A DNA stretch of 64,000 nt, taken from assembly GCA_003864495.1 (NCBI GenBank), contig ML133380.1, positions 811,129-875,128 on the forward strand. The letters run 5' to 3'. Of the stretch, positions 38,556 to 50,600 are shown one piece after another (positions within the stretch are counted from its first letter, which is position 1; each line of letters begins with the position of its first letter). The notes under the pieces are model-generated. The model saw only the letters and a program-made list of their open reading frames with translations. It was not told where the DNA came from and made no database searches. The translations under genes were made by a program, and so were the position numbers. This stretch comes from Nemopilema nomurai. Taxonomy: Eukaryota > Cnidaria > Scyphozoa > Rhizostomeae > Rhizostomatidae.

Positions 38556-39695
38556 CTTGGTACTGTCAGAATTTCTTGTTGAAGCCAGTGGCCGACACTT
38601 TAGCTGCTTCGATGCACGAAACACGTTTTAGTTTTAACAATGAACACTTTTAAACATCATCTCTAGACTGCAAATTCCGTGGTTCTTGCCAGAAAGAAAT
38701 CCCTCTTTCCGACCTTCCCCTGCCACCAGCCAATCCACTCGTGGGTTGGCGCCCGAGAGACATTATGCTTCAGCCTCCAATTGAGAAGAACTATCAAGAA
38801 ATCACAGACACTTTTTATGAGGAGAATTACTGCTTCTATGGTAGCCGTGATTCCTTGCTAACTATTTATCTATTCTTGTACAGACATATTCTGATTACGT
38901 CTAGCATACAGCATTTTAATCCCCTCTATTTACTTCATAGATACCCCATCTCTGTCTCGCGGTAATCAGAAGTATCAATCCATGTAGAATCAGCCCATGA
39001 GTCGCGGCTTTAGTTCTTCCAATGAAACCGCCCCAGGTGCAATATCATCTGCCTATAAAGCTCTGGCGCAATGCAAACCCACCATGGTAATAAAACATCT
39101 TAAATTTGCACATCATAACAAGATTTTAATAAGTCTGGAAAACAGCCGACGAGCACAGCCATATGATCAAAAGAATAGCAACTGCAAAGAGAAAACTATT
39201 TTTCAAAGTAATAATTTCATTTTCCGTACAAAGATTTAACGTTGGAGTAATAAACTTTATCTTCAATAGTAATGCAGGCTTTTAAAGCATAATCGAATAT
39301 TTTCTCAATAATATGACATGTTTGTAAATCTTAATCTCAACCAAGGATAATTAAGGGGAAATTACTAGCCCCCCTGAGCATTTAAAGACTGTAAGCCATT
39401 TCTAGGACGCTGTTAGCCATCCCTCAAAGATTAGTTCAGTTAAACGGAAATGCTGGCTACAAGACTTTTCTGTGACTATACCATCATTCTTTAAGACACT
39501 TTATTGCCCTTTTAAATGTTGTTTAGAGCCTGAGGGGTTCTAGACAGACTGCTTTAAGACGAATACTAAATAACAATTGAGTCAAAACAGGGGGTTCAGT
39601 GCACCACCTGCACATAATTATACTGGGATTGGTTGAAAAGAAAGTATGATTGCAGACTTTGTTAGAGCTACGGTGTCACATCGTCTGCAAGCGAA
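38556..39695. promoter_or_regulatory. Divergent upstream region of TOP3B and the PAN/fibrinogen-like gene
   Basis: This interval of about 1.1 kb separates two start codons pointing away from each other. It must contain both promoters. No TATA box or conserved element was identified with confidence, and the open frames at 38679-39239 match nothing I recognise. Confidence 0.45.
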
Positions 39696-42600
39696 ATGCA
39701 GTGGCTGAAAATTTTCACTTGCATCTTGGCATTTGCTGATGTGATATCAAGCAATTCAAGCCATTCAAGGCAGGCCCGTGTGTTAAGCTTTATCAACAAT
39801 TACCAATGGAGCACAGAGTCAACCACCATTTTTGTGGTTTCTGCAGGACAGTGTTCCCAAAAGTGTCTCTATTTGGCCAAAAGGTGCATTGGTGCAAACT
39901 TTGGCTCAGATTTGGAGAATGGAAAGCACCAGTGCCAATTGGTTCACGGCATCGGCGAAAATGACCAGATGCAACCAAGAAGTGGTTGGACACATTTTAA
40001 ATTAAATGCGGTATGCTTCTGTGTGGAAAATGCTTCTGCATTTATATATCTCCCATTCCTCCGGCTCATTATAAACAATCTTTGTTGCCACAAGGATTGC
40101 CGTGTCTTTAAGCAGAACACGTTCTGCGTTCTTCTAATATGTATACATCACCCTTATTCATTTCATAGTATGTTCGTGGTTGTTATCTCTTGTGATAGAA
40201 AGACGTTCAGTTGAGTAAAATACTGTTTACCCTGTCATCTTTTCAAAGAAATTATGGCTTATAATATAGTGTAATATATCATGTAGTAAAGCACCATCTG
40301 CTTTTGACCTCAAATCATACCAAGATACGAATTAATTTGTTCGAAGCTGGAGAAAATTCATTTCGCTTTTGTTCAATTTGCAGATTGAGGAAGAACTCGC
40401 AGCAGTGGGTAAGCATAGCCGGGAAACGATAAAATCTTCCAAGGAGGAAATTCACAATTTTTTCCAGCAGTAAAATAAAGGGCCTTACAATGTGCCCAGG
40501 CGGTTGCTATTTCTTAATTCTTCTACAGATGGATTTTGGCCGAAAGGGTCGAAGTAATGAAAGTGCAGGCAATTAATGAAAGGGAAAATTGCCAAAGATA
40601 AAGTTCAACTGAAGCAAAAATTTCTTAATACGGGGAAACAAATATAGGAATAAAAGACCTATGTTTAGAAGATTACTGTTAAAATTAAAGATCCTTGACT
40701 TATCTTCTTGACAAAAATATGATAATTTTGATAATAAGTATTTAAACATTTTAAGTATTTCGATGTGCTTATAGAGCATTCAAGACACCACATTATTCAG
40801 GGCACAATGATGACTGTCGGGGCCCTAGGCTCAAAGTTATAATGTATGTTAAAGTATGCCAAGATAGTTCGTGCCATGCTACTCAACAAAATTTGCTTGG
40901 GGCCCTCTGAAGTTAAAAACCTTAGGGGGTCCCCTTGTCCTGTGAGCCCATGGGTAAATGTATCACTGACACTATCCATCTATGCACGAGAATCATAAAT
41001 AATTGCTTGCATCTTTTTAAATATCTTTTACAAGGAGCAAAGGATGACGGGGCAGTTGCACCAAGGAAAACCTCCTGCAAACGAATCAAAGAAAGTGACC
41101 CCCAATCTCTAAACGGAGTGTACTTTTTGGAGCATAGCCAAGGAGGCTTCAACGTATGAACGCATACTCATAGTAAAATATTCAACATTGTCAAACTTTA
41201 TCTGAATTGTCATGGCTAGATCAGTCTATAGCTAGATTAACTAGACTTTAATGGGGGTTATTAGAATAATTTCTGAAAGTGATGGTGGATCGCAATAGCA
41301 TGAATGTGGGATAGTTGCCACTTTCAAAAATAGAATTCATTATAAATTCCAAATGGAGCTTTATGGGGCCTTATGCTAATTATGGGATCTAAGTTGCCTT
41401 CCCAAGTTAATACTGAGGAGGAATGAAGAGCGACTCCTACAACGGTCTATTATTGGAGCATTGCTGTTCAATGTGTTTCATAGGCATACTGTGACATGAC
41501 GAATGGCGGATTCACGTTAGTGGCAAGATTCTCCAATCGAGACAGTAAAGGCTGGATGCAAACCTCTGGAGTGCACTGGTACTCTACGGAACAGTACGGA
41601 GAAGTGAATTCCACCAACAACAACACCGATATGGTTAGTCCGGCTTTTTCCATGGTCAATGGCAACGACATAAAGGTGACCAGGAGCGATGATGCTACCC
41701 ACACTGCCTTGCTCCATGCCGAAGATTGTTTGGAAGGCAAAACAATGAGAGGAAAGATGACGTCATTCGGCGACTTCAGGTAAATATATTTTGATCAATG
41801 TTAGAGGGTTAGAAAATCGTTGAGGATAAGGGCCTGATGGCATTAAGTGAAGGAGGGGACAAGTTAAGAACACTGAAAAGTGAGTTATTCATGTTTGATT
41901 TAGTGCAGTTTTTGCAGTGCCTGTTTGGAGGTCATACAATTTTTACGGAGGCGTAGTAGTTTTCATGAAGGCCACTACAAAATTCTTGGGGGGCCGTCAA
42001 GTGACTTAATATTGAATAACAAATTTTAACCGCGTTTCTGTCAGGTTGTTTCTGAGAACCTTCCTAATGCTATTTTAGTTTGTTGAAGACAATTTTCCAG
42101 AATGCTAGAAACAATCCGTTATTATTTTTATAATCCTTATTATTATAATCGTCATCCTTAGTCCCTGTGAATTAAACTTCAAACTGCAAAGACAGCCACT
42201 TTACAAATTGCGTGTTTCAACAAAAAATAAATTATGTTTGCAAAAAATAGTGAGCGCAATAGAGTGTGAATATGACAATGGCAATACCCGCTCTGTCAAA
42301 CGTGAAGGATTCAAGCAAGACATCAAAAAAGTTCCAATCTCTTTTTTAGGCAACTTTCCATCATATTCCTCTTTACTTTGGCACCTTCATAGCGACTTAC
42401 TGGGTAACTTCCCAGTGCCCTTCTTGTATGTGCAAAGAATTTATCTGCTTCACCAAAAATCCGGGAAAAGCAAGTATTACATCAGTCATTTTGTCTTTGC
42501 TAGAAATGGGATCTACTGGTCTTCCTTTAGTCGATGCCAAGGTAACTGCACGGCCTCGTTTTCGGGACAGTACGCGACAACGAGTGGATTCAAACACGCC

Positions 42601-42852
42601 ACATCAAGCTGCACAGGAGCTGACAATATTCTCGATGGTAACAACATTGGATTTTGGTGCAGATATGGCAGTGGAGATGGCGCAGTTATCATGATTGGCG
42701 GAGGTGGCCAAACTTGCGACAGAGCGGACCATGGTATTGGCGTGACAGAAGAAGACAACCCAAAATTTGGAGGGACAGTAGGCTGTCGTGATTTTGGGGA
42801 CACAGCAGCAGCTGGCAGCACTGCTTACTCCCTTAATCTTTGGATAAAGTAG
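39696..42852 (+). CDS. Secreted PAN-domain plus fibrinogen-like protein
   Basis: Exons 39696-40010, 40384-40408, 41035-41153, 41484-41779 and 42504-42852 join in phase to give 367 residues. A signal peptide is evident (MQWLKIFTCILAFADVIS). Residues about 30-105 look like a PAN/apple domain: a C-x3-C pair (GQCSQKC), CIGANF and CQLV. After a short linker, from about residue 125, comes a fibrinogen-related start: SLNGVYFL, then AYCDMTNGGFTLVARFSN. The C-terminal half holds GGGGQTC and ends SLNLWIK. Such proteins are secreted and usually bind glycans or matrix. Similar proteins in corals are often named skeletal organic matrix protein 5-like; that link is from memory and not verified here. The 25-base exon 2 is a microexon. 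Confidence 0.85.
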
Positions 42853-44621
42853 ATTTTGCACTTTGAGCTGGGTGGTTCATCATCAGGGTATATTGCTAGG
42901 ATTTGCATTCAGAAGAATTAATACTGTAAAACACTGGTTTACATAATTATGCTAAGCACCAATATGAAAATCCTTTCATCCTTCTATCAAATTCCATCCC
43001 TTTGAAGAAATTTCTACTGTTAATCGAGTCATCAGCAACACGAAGCCTTAGAAATAACGGTTGCCTAGCTACCTCTGCGCAGGAGCATATGCTTAAGGTT
43101 TTGCAAAGACATTGCCTTTTACATTATCAACGCTGTAAAATTATCATCTTAATAGCCAAAGAAACAAGGAATAAACAGCATTAAAATTTATAATAATAGA
43201 TACATCTAGGTTACAAACGATGGCATTTATTGCGACATCTTTTTGAATAACATGAACAATGGGCATAACATAAGAACGGCCGTCACTTCTTGGAATTCGA
43301 GAAAGAGGCGATCAACAAATTGGATCATGACACTAGATAAAGCATTGCACGCAAAAACTTAAAGATACCCTTTAGCGAGCGTGTATCTAAAGTCTTGGTA
43401 CGATTAGGCTGCTAAATTTTGTTGTTGATGGCAATTTATATATTGGACCGCATGCCATGCAACTGTGTGTATTTCAAGAAAGCACTGGAGTCCACGTGAT
43501 ATTTTTTCGTAGAAAGGCTTTAGTTTGAGGAAAACATTTGTTTAAATATCTGGAGATGGGGGAAAACATTGGATACGGAAGAAAAATACTTTCCTGTGAT
43601 AACTCAAATAAAAGTGATTTGTGGGCCATATTTTGAAGCGAAATCATTGATTTTGACCCAAATTCAACGATATTAGATGCAATTATTAAACTACAGATCC
43701 GAATTAGATTACATAAGAAAAAATTACAACTTAATTACGACTAGTTTTAAAATTCTGTAAAAATGAAGCGTGGAGGTCATGGTTCGGACTTTAAGAAAAA
43801 GTAAAAATGAAACGTGATGGAACACTTTAAGCAAAGTCTAATTAGAAGATACTTCCATTGAGGGAATTTTACATAGCAGGCTGAATAAGAGGCTGAATAA
43901 GTATCTAATGAGAGGCTGAATAAATCGGTGAAGGTGACAAAGTAAGAGGCGGGATATTACGAAAACTCGACAACGCGGCAGTATCACCTTACGAAGATGC
44001 CCAGCCGTTTTAAAAGAATCTAGGTTGTTTGTACTGAAAATAAATACAATCTTGCTGCGACAATATACTGAAATTTTGTATATTAGGAACAGAGTGACTA
44101 TGATCATCCTATACGTGAAAGGTGTTGGTTGGGAAAAGGATTTTGTGCAAAAGAGACAGTTAGCTTCGAAATTCGGCATATACAAAAAGTGGCATTTGAG
44201 ATGTTTAAATTGAAGAAAAGATTAAATAAGGATAAGTTCCTCGTTATTCAAAATGAAAGAAATTGTCATCCTATAAATTTCGCGAATAGCGGAACAAGAA
44301 CCGATTTTCACATCACGATGCAACTACTTGGCTTGGATTCCCCTTTTTCTAAGCTCAGATTTCTCTGATCCCCAACTGGCGTGTTAATTTTCTTGAAGTT
44401 CCTAGAACAATTTTGAAGCATTCCATCACTATAGGACAATAAGACAGCCACACGAGCTAGGCTACGCAAGATGCCAGATAACATTAGTTTTAAATAAGGG
44501 CTTAGAAGAAATTTTATGTTGCATGCCTTTCTATAAGCAAAACTAGAGCACACTTCAGCAGAAATACGCTCTGGTTTTTCTCTCCAGTCACCAGAAACGA
44601 GGCCGGAGTTTCAACCATACA
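42853..44621. other. Convergent intergenic region, no gene seen
   Basis: It lies between the 3' ends of the PAN/fibrinogen-like gene and the ARHGEF39-like gene. It should hold both 3' untranslated regions. A short GGCTGAATAA repeat is at about 43879-43925. Nothing else is recognised. Confidence 0.5.
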
Positions 44622-47600
44622 CTACCACTGGAAGGCCCAATACGTAGTAAAAAAGCAATCTAATAGAAACGAAAGCGAGGCTCCATACCCATTTGTTCCG
44701 ACAAGCAAGCTGCTATTCTCGTTATTGTCGATCATGGGTTCACCCGAACACGAGGCTGACTTCTGGTAAGGCCGACTAGTGTTTAGTCTTCGATTTCTCC
44801 TTCGCAGCTTTGACACCTATACAGGAAAACAAGGGATATGAAATGGGTCAAATCAACAACATTAATGAACACTCTAGATTCACAGCTACATTAGTCTTTA
44901 TGACGTCATACACGACAGCTAAAGCTTATAAGCATACTTAGGCTCATATGTTAAAAAATACGCATATAATAAACACATTTCACAGCCACAGAATTTTTTA
45001 CCTCACTTCAATTTCTTCTGAAATCAAGTGTAAAAAAAAAACGCGATGAACGAGGTTTAAGCATATCCATATGAAACAGAATATCAGACAGTAAAATGAG
45101 TTTTGAAATCAAGTATAAAAAAAGTATCACGCAAAGAACGAGGTTAAATCAAGTATATTTTAAGCATAGTTGCAGGCTCAAATTGGTAAATCTCAAGCAT
45201 AACGAGCTTAAGCCAATTTACCCGTATGCTTACAAAATATGCAATTTAGCCGTGTACTTTTGAGCAGTTTTCAGCGACTTTAAAGATCATGAGCTTTGAA
45301 ATCAAGCACGTTTCTGCAAAATAAACTCTCTTATCCTTTGCTACTGGTTACTATGAGCCGTGTTGCTTGGCTTTATCAAAGAAGCATAATTGGCTAGATG
45401 GAACACACCTTTGACTTGGCTTGGTAAATTGCCCCCTTCCGTTTTCTTTTCTTGCTTTGCACATTATCATCTGTCAGGCTCCAAACTTTGGAGCCAATAT
45501 CCCTTCCCTTTTCAGGATTCATATCTGGGATAGTCTGCTCATTGCTAACCTGATACCCAAGATTGAAGCTGGAATCCTTTTCTGCAAACACAGGGTCATC
45601 TGTCTCCTTTTCCGAATCTTCCAAACCGTAAGCTTCATCTGCAGAAAAGGTTCATCTAAATTGCATCTGCTTGAAAACTCCGGGTCTTATAACAAAGTAT
45701 GACATAGAGGTCACATAATTAGAACGGATAAAAAACTACCTTGACCCTGCAGCTATTTATCATGACCTTTTTTGGGTTAAAGAGCATAAATGTTGACCTC
45801 ATTTGACCTTTGACCTCGGTTTCTATAGCATTTATGTGATGCAGCATTACGCAGCAAAGAAACAAACAATGATGAAATAAGAAACAAATGAAAAACTATC
45901 GAGGAACAAGCGAGAAAGCATCACCATAGCAAGAACAAGCGGGATTATAATTGTCGCATATAGTTCTTTTTCATACGACAATTCACAGATGCATACGTTT
46001 ATGTATTCTGAGTAGTGTCGGACGAAAAGGTACTTTACGTATGCGAAAAATATGGTTCCTATTAAGCTATTTCTCGCTATTATGATGGTTCTCACGTGCT
46101 GCTAAAGGAGCATGCGCATTACCTTGCATGTTTCGAGGCCTTTTCGCCGAGCCAAAACACCCAGGAGATGAAGCCGATCTTTTCGCCTCGTTCTGAGTAT
46201 CAATCAGCCTTTGATTGACAGCACCACTGTCATCAGACTTGAATCTTCCCGAGCCAGGGTCTAGTCCAGCACGGCCTCGTTTACGTGAGCGAAGCTCTCG
46301 TATTGGCGTAGCTGACTGTTTGGCATAGGAGTCATCAAGATGTAGCCTCCGTAGCCTCGGCTTGACGCTGTTCTCCTTTTTCGCGGAACTGAGGCACGAA
46401 GGCAGCAGAGATACTTTGTCCTCGTAAACCACGAGGTTTGGTTTTGTAGCATTGTCGGTAAGTTGAGGGAGAATGTCCTTTCGCATTGGATAAAGAATAT
46501 CCTGCTTCGGACTGACGCAACTTTGCAATTGCTGGAAAGAAATCGAAATCATAAACGAAGTCGGTTGGGAATAAATATGGAAGATTCGGAAAACGTTCCA
46601 AGCACGTTCAAGGAAGCCTTTCCTTTAACTAGACCCATGATTACTACACTTTTATTTGTTGGCGCAAATACTGTTAAATAATCCACGGTCTGGCGAAGTT
46701 TCACGGTGGAATCTTTTAAAAACTTCTCAGTAATTTTGGCAGGGCCGACATTTGCTCAGAGGGTAGAGAGGAGGAAACTGGTTAACACAAAAGGTTGTAC
46801 AGGCTTTTTCTCTAGATTGCCACTAGACATTACTCAAATCCATGAAAATCCACGAAAATAAAGTAATGAGAACTTACTTGTAATGGTGACAATGGGTTGT
46901 TCTTTTTCAGAAGCTCTTTGGCTCCTTTTGAACGTCTCATCCTCGAGTCTCGTTTGAATGCTGCATCCGGAGGAGTGAATGGGTCCGTATCACCACGCCG
47001 CAACGAGGCCAGGTTAGTATGGAGCTCGCTTGAGGTGAGATACGTATGGTAATCATAATAATCATAACCGCTAGAGTTGTCGTTAGTATGGAATGGTACG
47101 TAATGCTAAAAGAGCTTAAAAGTGATGACATCTCGAAAACTAATGATGGTAGCACTCAAGCCAAGCATTAGCAAACAAAATCATAAGGGTGAGCATAAGG
47201 GTAAATTTCTAATAAGCGTGCAAAGATGTTAGGAACAGTTTGGTGTCTCTATTTGGAGCACCTCAGCTTTAGCTCTGAGGGAAGCACACTTAAAGACAGC
47301 ACGCAAGGCTAACGGGAATTTTATCAAAATGGCCTAGGACTATGAAACTATAAATAATACTAAAAGACTGGTGAAAAGAAGGCAAAGGTCATTATCAGTT
47401 TATTCTCACCTGATAGCATTCTTGATGTCTCTGACCCAAGACCGGGCATTGTGTTTTGATGTTGAATAAAGTAGCAGAGTCTTGCCTTTGCAAATCACCT
47501 TCAGAAGATATAGTGATAACATAGTAACAGGATATTGCTATAGTAACAGAGAATGGCCATAGAAACAGAACATTACCATAGTAACAGGATATTGCTATAG

Positions 47601-50600
47601 TAACAGAGAATTGCCATAGAAACAGAATATTAACCGAGCAACAGAATGTTAACATAGCAACAGTATGTTTCCAGAGCAACAGAATGTTACCACGACAACA
47701 GGATGATACCACAACATGTTTGCACTAAATATTTGTGTAAATATAGATATTAATATGTTTTCATAATTTCGCATAAACGTCAGAAATAATTAATACAAAA
47801 TTTTCATGATTTAATTAATAGATACATTGAAAAAGCTGACAAAGAGCATCCAATTCCTTGCTTAATTACATTCCCATTTATCCAATTAATGGGTGTCCCT
47901 CCCATCTTGAATAAAAGCCATTTTAGATAAGCATTAAGTCGGTGTTCTGAAGCAAAAAATAAAATGAAGAGGTCCATTGGAACAACAAGTTAAAACTTTT
48001 GTAAAAATTTATTCCTCTGCCATTCAAGATCTAGGAAGAAAACGTCATTGCAGATAAAACGTCAAAAAAGGAAGAAAGTTAAATTGCAAATTCTGCAATT
48101 ATGGAAAACATTGTAACCGGCGTCAACAACAAACCTTGAAAAGAGCTCCCCCGTCGTTGGGTCCGCGAGTACCGCCCATCACTTGCTCGATAAGGCAGTT
48201 GATCAGGGGGAAAACACCACGGCAGCCGTAAGTACTGCAGGAAAATGACACTTAAACATTGCAGTTATACATGTAGCAGGGTAAGGTGTATTCTTACAGT
48301 TAAGCATAAAAACTTGTTCTGAGACACCCTTCTAACGGAGCAGCGTCACTTCAGCTATTGTTTACGGTTATGCAGCATTTCTAGGCATCTTGCTAAACGG
48401 GGGACCGCATGTATAAAAAGCCATCGAATAAAATAATTCACGAGTATGATTTACATGTACAGACAAACTTTTAATCGCTCCTGCATTCACCCCAAGCATG
48501 ATTCGTCCAATTTAGCTAAAAAGTTATTACTAGGATTCCACAATAACTTTGAAGTTAATCTACAAAATCCTCCCAAAATCCTTCACCCTGGTTTAAAGAA
48601 CAACTAAAACTCTTGAAACCTGGAGGATTGCGTTATAACCTTGTTGCTTAGCGAAAGGTTTCGCGGAAGGCACACTTCCAAAGATAGGAGGCGCAGTTCC
48701 GGAAGTTAGAATTGGACGTGTAATTGCATAATTCGCGCAGTGCTGATGCATTAACTAGGAAAGCTGGAAAGAAGACGAAAATAACTTCTGACCGGAAGCA
48801 CATTCTTACCTGATGGATTCCTTCTTTGCGTAAATCAAAATGTCGTTAAACAAGAAGAACATTCGGTCTTTCGATCCACCTCTCTGACAAACCTGAGATT
48901 ACAGTAAAAAATAATGACTTTATGAAATATCAGGACTTTGAACAATATAGCTAAATGTAAGAAAAAAAGAAGAATTTACCTTTGATAGCATGCCTTCTCG
49001 TAAGAATTTTCTTCCTGCAAAACACACCAATAGGCTCAAAAATCACAAATATATATATAACTTGACAAAGGTTACTGTCTATGTTGCGTGTTGTCTTAAC
49101 ATTTATTTCAATAGCAACATCTCAAATATAAATGTTAGCAAATATAAATGATATGACAAATATTAAAATAAAACCAGCTGCAACGGAGCTTCAAAGCAGA
49201 GGGTCTCGTCAACGAACTCTTTTATTGTGTGCTTTGAATTGAACATTAAACACTCTATGTTTCCGCAATTAATTATGTTTTTGGCACGCAGCGAATACGA
49301 ACCTGGAGCAAGTATTCTAGGAGCACTATCACCAACAAGACTTTTTTGGATGCTAAGCATTTTGTTGAAGTTTTCATGCAGTCGGAGGCATTCATTGATG
49401 TGCGTAGCAACCTTGCTTACCTCTGAGCAGGCATCTACGAAAACATGGTAATATTAGTGAAAAGGTCTCAAGGGGGACAGTTATATGAGGCCATATTCCA
49501 AGAAACTGGATGTGGATAAGGGAGAAAAAGACGAGAAGTGGGCGAGTGGAGGAGATAAAAGGATAAAGGGAACCGGAGTGGGAGAAAGAAAGTAGGGAAA
49601 GAGAAGATGAAGAAGGGGTAGAAGATAAACGAAGAATAGGGGGAGTGGAAATGAAACGGTTCTATAGTGATTAACAAAGATTGCGTTGCTACAAAGTCGA
49701 AGAAAGACAAACCGCTCAGCTTTTGGTAGTCTGGGTGATCTGGCAAAGTTTTTTCCAGCAGTGCGTCTAGGAGAAGCTTGTATCTAGAAATGAAACACCA
49801 CTTGGTCAAAAGCAGTGAAAATCTATAGTTTTCGGTTTGGATTCGTATTATTTCACTGAGCAAGAACTAGCGGAGCCAGTTTTTGCATGCTTAAAGTACT
49901 TTTTCGCCCGACACTCCACAGAGTATGCAAACCAAAAGCTGGAAAGTAACCAAAACGTTGGAAAGTAACCAAAAGCTGATTCCGCTATTTCTAGCTATTG
50001 TGAAATTTTGGATCGCAAAGAACTTGTTCACACATTATTTCATTAGTTGGTATTCAAAACAGGTAAGCTTCCTGCTCTTTGCATCTTCCTGCTCTTTGCA
50101 AGGAGATGCTTCCTGATCTTTGCAAGGAGATGCTTGGCTTTACAGATCGGTGTCTCATTTGAGTTTGATTTGATTTTCTCCAACCATCAAATTATTCTAG
50201 GGCAGGATTTCAAAAGTTTACAGATTCATAGCACAAAGTCACAAACATACATAAGCTGTATAAATATCATAATATATCATTTTTTAAAACTGCATTATTG
50301 GTACCTTGGTATTCTCTGGATTGGTGTTATTAACAATGCCCTGAGCTTCAAGCCACCCATTTCTGGCTTTTCTTCTTGCATTTCCTTGAATGCAACAAAA
50401 TCAGGATTTTTCTTCTCTTGCTCCTGTGAAATGAGAGAAACTTGAAGTTAATATATTTCATAACCGACAACATTTATCAATAGTCTATTTAAAAAAAACC
50501 GAAATAGAAGGTAAGGGAGAGTTTAGAAGCATAAATGTGTAACGCATGCAATTAAAGTGCGTAAATGAAAGTGCATAGACCCAAGGCAAGGTTTCAAGCA

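Noticed and set aside
43838..44185. 115-residue minus-strand open frame
   Set aside because: AT-rich hydrophobic translation with no family signal, in the 3' region between convergent genes.
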